In this document: in pieces, positions 50,747 through 58,953 of the stretch | Position numbering within the stretch: the first letter of the stretch is position 1 | Layout: every line of letters begins with the position of its first letter | From: Allonocardiopsis opalescens | Lineage (GTDB): Bacteria > Actinomycetota > Actinomycetes > Streptosporangiales > Streptosporangiaceae | NCBI RefSeq assembly: GCF_003002095.1 | Contig: NZ_PVZC01000006.1 | Coordinates: forward strand, 310,001 to 374,000 | Direction of reading: 5' to 3' | DNA length: 64,000 bases | Translations under genes and position numbers: made by a program | The notes under the pieces: generated by a model | Database searches by the model: none | Seen by the model: only the letters and a program-made list of their open reading frames with translations | Told to the model about the DNA's origin: nothing

Positions 50747-51955
50747 GTGCTCGAACCCGCCAAGAGCTACACCGGCTACCGGTCCTACGAGTACCTGGAG
50801 GCCGGCGCCGACTACCGCGTATTCGCGCTCGCGCCCGAGTTCGACCGCGTCCCCGCCTACCAGGGGCTGCAACTCAGCGACGAGCAGGCCGCCCGGGTCC
50901 GGCGTCTGCTCGACGACAACATCGTCGTCTCTCTGCACGACCACCCCACCGTCTTCCCGGAGAACATCGGCGAGACCGTCGACTACAACCGCACCGCCCG
51001 GCACCACACCGGCTACGCCGGACTCTCCAGATCCGGCATCACCATCCTGTTCGACAACATGATGGACGGTACCTGCTGCGTCACCAGCCAGATGGGCTGG
51101 AAGTGGACCGACGTCATCGCCGACATCGGGATGCGCCGCTCCGACCTGGCCCACCAGGACTACATCACCGTCATCGACCGCTACGCCGACATCGCCCGCG
51201 CCAAGGCCGACGGCCGGCTCGGCCTGGTGATCTCGATGGAGGCGGCCACGCCGATCGAGAACGAGCTGGACCGGATCGACATCCTCTACGGCTTCGGCGT
51301 GCGGCAGATGGGCATCGCCTACAGCGAGGCCAACACCCTCGGCAGCGGCCTGAAGGAGGACGGCGACGGCGGCCTCACCCTGTTCGGCCGGCGCGCGGTG
51401 CGCCGGATGAACAAGCTGGGCATCGCCATCGACGTCTCGCACTCCGGCGACCAGACCTCGCTGGACACCATCGCGCACTCCGAGCGGCCGATCCTGATCA
51501 CCCACGCGGGCGCCCGCTCGGTCTGGCCGACCAAGCGGATGAAGCCGGACTCGGTGATCAAGGCGGCGGCCGAGCGCGGCGGTGTGATCGGCCTGGAGGC
51601 CGCCCCGCACACGACTTTGAGCCCGGACCACCCCCGGCATTCGCTTGAATCAGTCATGGACCATTTCAAGTACTGCGTCGACCTGGTCGGCATCGACCAT
51701 GTCGCCTTCGGGCCGGACACGCTCTACGGCGACCACGTGGGACTGCACGACACCTTCGCCGAGCACCTCTCCCTGAACGAGGCGCACGGCGAGACCTCCT
51801 ACCCCAGGGTCCCCTACGTGGACGGGCTGGAGAACCCCACCGAGGAGTTCTGGAACATCACCGGCTGGCTGGTGAGCCACGGCTACTCGGACGACGAGAT
51901 CGGAAAGGTGCTCGGCGGCAATGTGCTCCGGGTGCTAGAGGAAGTGTGGTACTGA
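50747..51955 (+). CDS. Membrane dipeptidase (peptidase M19 family)
   Basis: 402 aa from the GTG at 50747, which has the strong site GGAAGGGGA. Two ATGs upstream (50681, 50696) are in frame but lack one. Renal-dipeptidase fold with binuclear zinc residues: VVSLHDHPTVF, Glu in ISMEAATP, IAIDVSHSGDQTSLD, PILITHAGARS and HVAFGPD. These enzymes split dipeptides, often with a D- or dehydro-residue at the C-side. No signal peptide, so it works on imported peptides. First gene of the plus-strand operon; its stop overlaps the next ATG. Confidence 0.88.
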   Translation: MLEPAKSYTGYRSYEYLEAGADYRVFALAPEFDRVPAYQGLQLSDEQAARVRRLLDDNIVVSLHDHPTVFPENIGETVDYNRTARHHTGYAGLSRSGITILFDNMMDGTCCVTSQMGWKWTDVIADIGMRRSDLAHQDYITVIDRYADIARAKADGRLGLVISMEAATPIENELDRIDILYGFGVRQMGIAYSEANTLGSGLKEDGDGGLTLFGRRAVRRMNKLGIAIDVSHSGDQTSLDTIAHSERPILITHAGARSVWPTKRMKPDSVIKAAAERGGVIGLEAAPHTTLSPDHPRHSLESVMDHFKYCVDLVGIDHVAFGPDTLYGDHVGLHDTFAEHLSLNEAHGETSYPRVPYVDGLENPTEEFWNITGWLVSHGYSDDEIGKVLGGNVLRVLEEVWY

Positions 51956-53529
51956 TGCGCCGTTCCCTGTCCGCCGCGCTGGCCGCGGGGGCACTCGCCG
52001 CGCTGACCCTGTCGGCGTGCGTCCCGTCGACGCCGGAGGCCGGCGGTGGCGGCGACGCCGAGCGGCTGACCATCGCCACCACCACCGACGTGGTGAACTT
52101 CAACCCGCTGGTCGGCAACAGCCGCACCGACTCGTGGGTCACCAACCTGATGTACCCGCACCTCACCCAGATCGACGCCGAGGGCCAGCGCATCCCGTAC
52201 CTGGCCACCGAGTGGGGCTACAACGAGGACGGCACCGAGGCGACGGTGACCATCCGCGACGACATGACCTGGACCGACGGCGAGCCGGTGACCGCCGACG
52301 ACGTGGTGTTCACCATCAACGCCGTCGCCGAGGAGCAGTTCGGCGTCGTGGCGGGCCTGATCACCGCCCTGGAGTCGGCCGAGGCCGTCTCCGACACCGA
52401 GGTGCGCTTCAACCTGTCCCGCCCCGACGGCACCTTCCTGGACAGCGTCGGCTTCTGGATGCCCATCGTGCCCGAGCACGTCTTCTCGCAGGCCGAGAGC
52501 GTGCAGGAGTTCGCCAACGACTCCGACTGGGTCAGCGCCGGCCCCTACGTGCTCACCGAGGCCGACCGCGGCCAGCGCTACGTGATGGAGCGGGTGGAGA
52601 ACTTCCCGCTGGCGCCCGAGGGCACCCCGGCCGTCGACGAGGTGGTCTTCCAGATCTACCCCGACGTCAACACCGAGGTGCTGGCGCTGCGCAACGGCGA
52701 GGTCGACGTGATCGGCAACGTGCTGCCGCCCTCCACGGCGGTCAGCCTGCAGGACGCCGAGGGCATCGAACTGGCCCAGGTGCCCTCGCTCGGCTGGGCG
52801 CACCTGCAGTACAACATGGAGCGCGAGCCGCTGGACGACGTCCGCGTCCGTCGGGCGCTGGCGCACTCCGTCGACTACGAGGCCATCCGCGAGGTGGCGC
52901 TCCAGGGCTTCGCCGAGTCCACCGGCGGCAGCACGCTCACCCCGACGCTGACCGAGTGGTACGACGACAGCATCCAGGAGTACCCCTACGACCCCGCCGA
53001 GGCGCGGCGGCTGCTGGAGGAGGCGGGCGTCACCGACCTCAGCCTGGACATGATCTACGACCAGGCCGACGCCAACATCTCCCGGTGGGCGCCGCTGGTG
53101 CGCGACTCCGCCGCCGAGGCGGGCATCACCATCAACCTCCAGGGGCTGGAGCGCAACACCTACATCTCCCACGCCGACGAGCGCGACTTCGACATCTACG
53201 CCGGGTCGTGGGCGGTGATGGACAACCCTCCGGCCAACTTCGCGCTGGCCTTCGGGACGGACGGCTTCATCAACTACGCCAACGTGTCCGACCCGGAGCT
53301 CGACGCGCTGATCCAGGAGGCCAACGAGGCGCTGACCGTCGAGGAGGCGCTGGAGCCCACCCAGGAGGCGGCCAGGATCATCCACGACCAGGTCTACGAC
53401 AACGTCCTGTACGTGGAGACCTTCAACATCGCCTACTCCTCGGACTGGACCGGGTTCCAGCCGGTGCCCAGCGAACTGCTCGGCATCGTCCACCCGCTGT
53501 CGCTCTCGCAGGTGCGGCCGGCCGGCTGA
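51955..53529 (+). CDS. Oligopeptide ABC transporter substrate-binding lipoprotein
   Basis: 524 aa. Lipoprotein signal with lipobox LSAC (Cys22). Peptide/nickel-binding family (SBP_bac_5): DVVNFNPLVGNSRTDSWVTN, DGEPVTADDVVFTINAV, SAGPYVLTEADRGQRYVMER, DDVRVRRALAHSVDYEAI and YPYDPAEARRLLEEAG. It binds peptides outside the membrane. The start overlaps the dipeptidase stop by one base (TGATG). Two big hairpins separate it from the permease genes, which should leave it expressed at a higher level. Confidence 0.95.
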   Translation: MRRSLSAALAAGALAALTLSACVPSTPEAGGGGDAERLTIATTTDVVNFNPLVGNSRTDSWVTNLMYPHLTQIDAEGQRIPYLATEWGYNEDGTEATVTIRDDMTWTDGEPVTADDVVFTINAVAEEQFGVVAGLITALESAEAVSDTEVRFNLSRPDGTFLDSVGFWMPIVPEHVFSQAESVQEFANDSDWVSAGPYVLTEADRGQRYVMERVENFPLAPEGTPAVDEVVFQIYPDVNTEVLALRNGEVDVIGNVLPPSTAVSLQDAEGIELAQVPSLGWAHLQYNMEREPLDDVRVRRALAHSVDYEAIREVALQGFAESTGGSTLTPTLTEWYDDSIQEYPYDPAEARRLLEEAGVTDLSLDMIYDQADANISRWAPLVRDSAAEAGITINLQGLERNTYISHADERDFDIYAGSWAVMDNPPANFALAFGTDGFINYANVSDPELDALIQEANEALTVEEALEPTQEAARIIHDQVYDNVLYVETFNIAYSSDWTGFQPVPSELLGIVHPLSLSQVRPAG

Positions 53530-53533
53530 GCCC

Positions 53534-53577
53534 GCGGCCGCCGGGCGGACCCTCCACCCTCCCCGCCCGGCGGCCGC
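53534..53577 (+). terminator. 14-bp hairpin after the binding-protein gene
   Basis: Arms 53534-53547 and 53564-53577 pair perfectly around a 16-nt loop, directly after the stop codon. Likely a partial terminator or mRNA 3'-end stabiliser inside the operon. Confidence 0.65.
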
Positions 53578-53632
53578 GCACCGCCACCGCACCGGCCGCC
53601 CCCGAACCGCATCTGGACACGACAGCCGAACC

Positions 53633-53749
53633 ATGACCGATACCGCCCCCACCGGTGGTGCGCCTCGTCCCCCGTGCGAGGCGCACCACCGCCCGTCCGC
53701 CCCGCCCCGCCGGGCCGCCGCCGCGGCCGGCCGCCAGGAGGTGCCGTGA
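53633..53749 (+). CDS. Possible 38-aa leader ORF coupled to the permease gene
   Basis: ATG at 53633 opens a frame of 38 codons, Pro/Ala/Arg-rich, that ends TGA at 53747-53749 and overlaps the GTG start of the permease (GTGA), the same coupling used by annotated genes here. It also contains the second hairpin (53654-53690). No clear ribosome site precedes it and the codons prove little, so it may be chance. Confidence 0.3.
   Translation: MTDTAPTGGAPRPPCEAHHRPSAPPRRAAAAAGRQEVP
53654..53690 (+). terminator. Second 14-bp hairpin before the permease gene
   Basis: Arms 53654-53667 and 53677-53690 pair perfectly around a 9-nt loop, 56 bp ahead of the permease start. With the first hairpin it may attenuate transcription between the binding-protein and permease genes. 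Confidence 0.55.
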
Positions 53750-54711
53750 TCGCCGGCCTGCGCTTCATCGGGCTGCGCGTGCTGCGCGGCCTGCTCACCA
53801 TCTGGTTCGCGGTCACCGTGACCTTCTTCCTGCTCCGGCTGCTGCCGGGCGACCCGGTGCTCGCCGTCGCCGACCCGACGATGACCGAGGCGCTGCGCCA
53901 GAAGCTGCTCGCCGACTTCGGCCTCGACCAGCCGCTCTCGGTGCAGTACGTCGGCTACCTGGGCCAGCTCCTCCAGGGCAACATGGGCGTGTCCTTCCGC
54001 CAGTCGCTGCCGGTCACCGAGGTGCTGATGCAGCGGCTGCCCTGGACGCTCATCCTCACCGGCGCCGCGATCCTGGTGACGGTCGTGCTGGGCGTGCCGC
54101 TGGGCGTGTACGCCGCCACCCGCGCCAAGGGCTTCGCCGACCGCGCCATCCAGATCGGCGGCATCACCGCCCAGTCGCTGTTCGTGCCCAGCGTCGGCAT
54201 CCTGCTGCTGTACGTCTTCGGCGTGGTCTTCGGCTGGTTCCCGATCGGCGGCGCCGTGGACCCCGACGCCACCGGCTTCGCCGCCACGCTGAGCATGCTG
54301 CACCACCTGGTGCTGCCGTGCCTGTCGCTGGTCTTCATCCAGCTCGGCTCCTACGTGCTCGCGATGCGCTCCTCGCTGATCGAGGTGCTGGGCGAGGACT
54401 ACGTGGCGCTGGCCAAGGCGAAGGGTGTCTCGCCCCGCGCGGTGGTGTGGAAGCACGCTCTGCGCAACGCCTTGCTGCCGACCACCACACTCGTCGGCCT
54501 GCAGCTTGGCACACTTGTCGGTGGCGCGGTGCTCACCGAGACCATCTACGCCTATCCCGGCATCGGCCGGGCGGTGTACGAGTCGGTGGGCCAGCTCGAC
54601 TTCCCGGTCCTCCAGGGCGCCTTCGTGCTCCTCGCGGTGGCCGTGGTGGTCGCCAACCTCATCACCGACATCGTCTACGGACTCCTCGACCCACGGGTGC
54701 GGACATCATGA
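53746..54711 (+). CDS. Oligopeptide ABC transporter permease (DppB/OppB type)
   Basis: 321 aa, six membrane helices. Begins LRFIGLRVLRGLLTIWFAVTV, with the DppB hallmark FFLLRLLPGDPV and the following DFGLDQPLSVQY. EAA loop SSLIEVLGEDYVALAKAKGVS, then KHALRNALLPTTTLVGLQLG. The GTG start has an AGGAGG site. Overlaps the next permease gene by 4 bp (ATGA). Confidence 0.95.
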   Translation: MIAGLRFIGLRVLRGLLTIWFAVTVTFFLLRLLPGDPVLAVADPTMTEALRQKLLADFGLDQPLSVQYVGYLGQLLQGNMGVSFRQSLPVTEVLMQRLPWTLILTGAAILVTVVLGVPLGVYAATRAKGFADRAIQIGGITAQSLFVPSVGILLLYVFGVVFGWFPIGGAVDPDATGFAATLSMLHHLVLPCLSLVFIQLGSYVLAMRSSLIEVLGEDYVALAKAKGVSPRAVVWKHALRNALLPTTTLVGLQLGTLVGGAVLTETIYAYPGIGRAVYESVGQLDFPVLQGAFVLLAVAVVVANLITDIVYGLLDPRVRTS

Positions 54712-55583
54712 ACCCCTCTCCCGCAGCGGAGGTCGCCACCGCGGCCGACGAGCTGACCTCGTCCAGCCGCACCTGGCGCGCCTTCCGGCGCAACCCGCTG
54801 GGCATGGGCTCGGCCGTACTCCTGCTCGCGCTGATCCTGGTGGCGCTGGCCGCCCCGCTGATCGCCGAGTACCCGCGCGGCTACGGCCACGAGATCCTCA
54901 GCCCGCCGAGCGCCGCGCACTGGTTCGGCACCGACGACGTCGGCCAGGACGTCTTCGCGCAGGTGGTGTGGGGCACCCGGATCAGCATGACCATCGGGCT
55001 GGCGGCCGCGCTGCTGGCCATCGTGATCGGGCTGCTGGTCGGCGTGCTGGCCGCCTACTTCCGCGCCCTGGACACCCTGCTGGGCATCGTGATCGACCTG
55101 TTCCTGTCGCTGCCGGTGCTGCCGCTGATGATCCTGATCGCCGCGCTGGCCGGGCCGAGCGTCACCACCCTGGTGGTGGTCATCGCGATCTTCAGCTGGC
55201 CCGAGGTGGCCCGGCTGGTCCGCTCGGCCGCGATGGCCATCGTGCCGCTGCCCTACGTGTCGGCCGCGAAGGTGATCGGCGGCTCGCCGTGGTGGATCAT
55301 GCGGCGGCACGTGCTGCCCGGAGTGGCGCCGGTGGTGGCGATCTCCGTCGTGCTGACCACCTCGCGCGCGGTCCTGTCGGAGGCCGGGCTGTCCTTCCTG
55401 GGGCTGGGCGACCCCAACACCTGGTCGTGGGGGACGATCCTCCACCGCGCCCAGCAGTCCGGATCGCTGGCGACGGCCTGGTGGTCCACCCTGTTCCCCT
55501 CTTTGGCGATCCTGCTGCTCGTGGTGGCCACCACGCTCGTCTCGGTCGCCTACAACGACGCCCGCAATCCACGTACGAGGTGA
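54708..55583 (+). CDS. Oligopeptide ABC transporter permease (DppC/OppC type)
   Basis: 291 aa. N-terminal cytosolic segment with WRAFRRNPLGMGSAVLLLAL, typical of DppC. The HWFGTDDVGQDVFAQVVWGTRI motif is close to the family GTDxxGRDxxSRxxxG pattern. Six helices. EAA loop YVSAAKVIGGSPWWIMRRHVLPG and SEAGLSFLGLGDPNTWSWG follow. Completes the importer with DppB and the two ATPases on the other strand. Confidence 0.95.
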   Translation: MNPSPAAEVATAADELTSSSRTWRAFRRNPLGMGSAVLLLALILVALAAPLIAEYPRGYGHEILSPPSAAHWFGTDDVGQDVFAQVVWGTRISMTIGLAAALLAIVIGLLVGVLAAYFRALDTLLGIVIDLFLSLPVLPLMILIAALAGPSVTTLVVVIAIFSWPEVARLVRSAAMAIVPLPYVSAAKVIGGSPWWIMRRHVLPGVAPVVAISVVLTTSRAVLSEAGLSFLGLGDPNTWSWGTILHRAQQSGSLATAWWSTLFPSLAILLLVVATTLVSVAYNDARNPRTR

Positions 55584-55585
55584 CA

Positions 55586-56785
55586 ATGACGTCAACGGCC
55601 TTCTCCCAGCGGCTGCCGGCCGCCTTCTACGACCAGGTGGGGTCCCGCGTGCGCGCGGCCATGGCCGACGCCGGTCTGGAGGCGCTGGTGCTGGACGACC
55701 CTCTGGACGTGGCGTACCTGACCGGCTTCACCCACTTCCCCAACGAGCGGCCGGTCGCCTGCTACCTGCCGCTCGACGGCGACCCGCTGCTGCTGCTGCT
55801 GCCCGAGCTGGACCGCGAGTACGCGCAGGCGCAGGCGGTCGCGGTCCAGCTGGTGAGCTACTTCGAGTACCCGGGCACCACCTCGCCCTTCGCGGTGCTG
55901 GCCGAGGCCGTGCTGGCCGAGCAGAGCCTGCCGCGCACCGCCGGGTACGCGCCGTCCACCCGCGCCGAGCGGGTGGTCGCGCTCAACACCGCCTTCTCCA
56001 CCACCCGGTGGGAGATGAGCGACATCGTCGGCCGGGAGCGGCAGGTCAAGACCGCCGAGGAGCTGGCGCTGCACGCCGAGGCGGCCAGGATCGCCGACGA
56101 GATGCTGCGCGCCGGGGTGGCGGCCGTCCGCGAGGCGCTGGCCTCCGGGGGCGCGCTGCCCACCGAGGCGGAGCTGGCCGGGCACGTCATCGAGCACGGC
56201 AGCCGGCTGATGTACGCCGAGCACACCGACGTGGTGGTGGTCCCGATGCTCACCGGCGGCCTGGTGTACGGCGGCGCGAACTCCGCGCAGCCGCACCGGC
56301 TGCCCGGCGGCGACCGGCTGCGCCGCGGCGAGTCCTTCATGCTCTCGCTGGGCGCCGCCGTCGGCGGGCGCTTCGTGGAGAGCGAGCGCACCTTCTTCAT
56401 CGGCGAGCCCGACGAGCGGCAGCGGCGCCTGTACGAGGTGGTCAGGGAGGCGCAGGAGACCGGAACCAAGGCGCTTTGCGCCGGCACGCCCGCCGCCGAG
56501 GCCAACGCCCGCTGCCTGGACGTCATCCGCGCCGCCGGGCTCGGCGAGTACCTGCGCCACCGCCAGGGCCACGGCATCGGGCTCGGCTTCCACGAGCCGC
56601 CGTGGATCGAGGACGGCGACCGCACCGAGCTGCGGCCCGGGATGGTGCTGTCCAGCGAGCCGGGCGTCTACGTTCCCGGGCACGCCGGCTACCGCATCTC
56701 CGACACCGTCGTCGTCACCGAGGAGGGCCCGCGCCGGCTCACCGCCTACCCGCGCGCCCTCGACGACGTCGTCATCGCCGCCTGA
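55586..56785 (+). CDS. M24 (Xaa-Pro peptidase/creatinase) family protein with altered metal ligands
   Basis: 399 aa. Creatinase-type N-terminal domain (about 10-150, with PLDVAYLTGFTHFPNERPVA) and pita-bread domain (from about 160). In active Xaa-Pro peptidases five ligands hold two metals: Asp, Asp, His, Glu, Glu. Here the matching places read Ser (MLSLGAAVGG), Glu (FVESERT), His (HGIGLGFHEPP), Glu (SSEPGVYVPG) and Ser (YRISDTVVV). So three of five differ, as in creatinase or ectoine-hydrolase-type members that need no metal. It may hydrolyse an amide or amidine rather than Xaa-Pro. Starts 2 bp after the permease stop. Confidence 0.85.
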   Translation: MTSTAFSQRLPAAFYDQVGSRVRAAMADAGLEALVLDDPLDVAYLTGFTHFPNERPVACYLPLDGDPLLLLLPELDREYAQAQAVAVQLVSYFEYPGTTSPFAVLAEAVLAEQSLPRTAGYAPSTRAERVVALNTAFSTTRWEMSDIVGRERQVKTAEELALHAEAARIADEMLRAGVAAVREALASGGALPTEAELAGHVIEHGSRLMYAEHTDVVVVPMLTGGLVYGGANSAQPHRLPGGDRLRRGESFMLSLGAAVGGRFVESERTFFIGEPDERQRRLYEVVREAQETGTKALCAGTPAAEANARCLDVIRAAGLGEYLRHRQGHGIGLGFHEPPWIEDGDRTELRPGMVLSSEPGVYVPGHAGYRISDTVVVTEEGPRRLTAYPRALDDVVIAA

Positions 56786-56838
56786 GCGGGGTCCCCGCCC
56801 CCGGACCCCCGCGGCCCCCCGAAACGGAGAGGATCACC

Positions 56839-57693
56839 ATGTTCGTGCAGATCAACGGCAACAGGCTCAATGTCGAGGTGCTGGGCGCCGAGGACGCCCC
56901 GGTGCTGATCGCGCACCACGGCGCGCCCGGTTTGGGCTCGCTGGCCGAACCCAGGGCGTCCTTCGGGCCGCTGGCCGACCGCTACCGCGTGGTCGTCTTC
57001 GACGCCCGCGGCTCGGGCGCCAGCGGCGGCGAGGAGCCCTACACCCACGAGCAGTGGGCCGCCGACGTCGACGGGCTGCGCCAGTGGCTCGGCGTCGACC
57101 AGGTGGTGATGGCCGGCGGCTCCTACGGCGGCTTCATCGCGATGGAGTACGCCATCCGCTACCCGGAGCGGGTGCGGGCGCTGGTGCTGCGCGACACCGC
57201 GGCCGACAACGCCAACCAGGACCTGGCGATCAAGAACGCGCTGGCCTCCTCGCGGGTGGACATCGACCGCGAGAAGCTGGACCGGATCATGGCGGGCCGG
57301 GTCCGCGACGACGACGACCTGCGCGACTGCTGGCGGGAGATCCTGCCGCTGTACGACCACGACTACGATCCCGCGGTCGTACAGCAGCGGGTGGACGCGA
57401 CTCCGTACCGGTACCGCACCCACAACTTCGCCTTCGCGGTGAACCAGCCGAACTACGACATCAAGGACAAGCTGCCGGGCATCACCGCCCCCACGCTGGT
57501 CACCGTCGGCCGGCACGACTGGATCACCCCGGTGTCGTGCAGCGAGACCATCGCGGGCCTCATCCCCGGCGCGCGCCTGGTGGTCTTCGAGAAGTCCGGG
57601 CACTCGCCGCAGATCGAGGAGGCGCCGCTGTTCCAGCGGACGGTCAGGGACTTCCTCGCCGCGGCTGCGCCCGGCGCCCCGGGCACGGCATGA
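56839..57693 (+). CDS. Alpha/beta hydrolase (proline iminopeptidase-like)
   Basis: 284 aa. Oxyanion region HHGAPGLGS, nucleophile elbow GGSYGG with Ser95, acid in TVGRHDWITPV and His in FEKSGHSPQIEE. The plan matches proline iminopeptidase-type hydrolases, which release an N-terminal residue or open a small amide. Ribosome site GGAGAGGA. Between the M24 gene and the AsnC gene; overlaps the latter by 4 bp. Substrate unknown; a peptide derivative is likely from context. Confidence 0.88.
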   Translation: MFVQINGNRLNVEVLGAEDAPVLIAHHGAPGLGSLAEPRASFGPLADRYRVVVFDARGSGASGGEEPYTHEQWAADVDGLRQWLGVDQVVMAGGSYGGFIAMEYAIRYPERVRALVLRDTAADNANQDLAIKNALASSRVDIDREKLDRIMAGRVRDDDDLRDCWREILPLYDHDYDPAVVQQRVDATPYRYRTHNFAFAVNQPNYDIKDKLPGITAPTLVTVGRHDWITPVSCSETIAGLIPGARLVVFEKSGHSPQIEEAPLFQRTVRDFLAAAAPGAPGTA

Positions 57694-58727
57694 TGCTGCC
57701 CGTGAATGCTCTGGACCACCTCGACCAGCAGATCATCGCTGCGCTGCAGGCCGACGGGCGTGCCAGCTGGACCGAGATCGCGGCCACGGTCGGCAGCTCT
57801 ACCACCACGGTGGCGCGGCGGGCCCAGCAGCTGTTCGGCGATGGGATCGTCAGGGTCGCCTGTGTACCGCACGAGGAGCTGTACGGGCCGGTCAGCCTGT
57901 TCCTGGTGCGGTTGCACTGCACGCCGGGCACCCAGCTGCGCGCCGCGGCCCAGCTGGCCAAGGCGGCCGAGGTGCGCTTCGTGGCCGTCGTGTCCGGCGG
58001 CTGCGACCTGGTCGCCGAGCTGGTGATCCCGAAGTCCACCCCGGTGCACCAGGTCATCGTGAACCTGCACAATGACGTCGATGGCATCCTGCGCAGCCAG
58101 GCCGACCTGGTACTGCGCATCTTCAAGACCAGCCAGGACTGGAGTGCCCGGCTGCTCGACGAGAACACCGAGCCGGTCGTGCGCCCCACGCCGCCGCCGG
58201 ACGCGGCCCTGGACGCGATCGACCGGGGCATCATCGACGTACTCAGCGAGGACGGTCGGGCCAGCTTCCAGTCCATCGCGGCCCGATTCGGGGTCAGCGA
58301 GCGGACCGTGCGGCGCCGATTCGAGACGCTGCGTGGCCAGGGCATGGTCACCATGATCACGCTGGTCCCCGCGGCCGCGATGGGCTTCGACACCGAGGTG
58401 CTGTTCTGGCTGGAGGTCGAGCCCGCCCAGATGCGCCGGGTCGCCACCCGGCTGGCCGACGACCGCCGGGTCCGCTACGTCGCCGCCACCCTCGGCGAGT
58501 CCTCGCTGATGTGCGAGGTCGTGGTCCCCGACAACGCCGACATCTACCGGTTCACCACCGAGACGCTCGCCGAGATCCCGGGAGTGCGGGCCTGGAGCGC
58601 CAATGTGCAGCTGCTGATGGTCAAACGCGGCTTCGTCACCCTGCCGTGGGCGCACGAGCAGATCACGGCGGAGGATGCCCTTGAGCGCCGAATCTCCGCT
58701 CTACCGCCTTCGGCACGGGACGCCTGA
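57690..58727 (+). CDS. Double-length Lrp/AsnC family regulator
   Basis: 345 aa, twice the normal size. Two complete AsnC units in tandem: HTH 1 (LDQQIIAALQADGRASWTEIA, then TVGSSTTTVARRAQQL), ligand domain 1 (about 60-150), HTH 2 (IDRGIIDVLSEDGRASFQSIA, then RFGVSERTVRRRFETL), ligand domain 2 (about 225-310). AsnC proteins sense amino acids or small amines. Last gene of the peptide operon and probably its regulator, perhaps at ACACATGTGT. Starts at ATGATG overlapping the hydrolase stop. Confidence 0.93.
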   Translation: MMLPVNALDHLDQQIIAALQADGRASWTEIAATVGSSTTTVARRAQQLFGDGIVRVACVPHEELYGPVSLFLVRLHCTPGTQLRAAAQLAKAAEVRFVAVVSGGCDLVAELVIPKSTPVHQVIVNLHNDVDGILRSQADLVLRIFKTSQDWSARLLDENTEPVVRPTPPPDAALDAIDRGIIDVLSEDGRASFQSIAARFGVSERTVRRRFETLRGQGMVTMITLVPAAAMGFDTEVLFWLEVEPAQMRRVATRLADDRRVRYVAATLGESSLMCEVVVPDNADIYRFTTETLAEIPGVRAWSANVQLLMVKRGFVTLPWAHEQITAEDALERRISALPPSARDA

Positions 58728-58794
58728 CGGCGAGAGCGGCTCCTGTGGGCGCTGTGGTGGCCGGTGCGCCCCCGCGGGGCCGTGGGGTCCGGCC

Positions 58795-58854
58795 GCTAAG
58801 AACATGCTAACGACCTGCCCGGACTCGCCTCCCGGACGCTAAGAAAGCGCCAAG
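58795..58854. promoter_or_regulatory. Two pairs of helical-phase direct repeats upstream of the transporter
   Basis: GCTAAG (58795-58800) and GCTAAC (58806-58811), then GCTAAG (58838-58843) and GCCAAG (58849-58854). Members of each pair are 11 bp apart and the pairs 43 bp apart (about four turns). This is the pattern of OmpR/KdpE-type response-regulator sites. Part of a hairpin (58844-58851 with 58858-58865) overlaps the second pair. Confidence 0.5.
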
Positions 58855-58953
58855 ACCGGCGCTTTGGGCTGGTGATCGCCTTCTCGCGGCGTTTGCATGC
58901 ACGGGGCTTCCTGCCCATCGGCAGGGAGCGCACCCGGCGAGGAGCGAGGACAC

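Noticed and set aside
58728-58953. c-di-AMP (ydaO) riboswitch before the APC transporter
   Set aside because: None of the conserved ydaO sequence blocks are visible; only direct repeats and a short hairpin.
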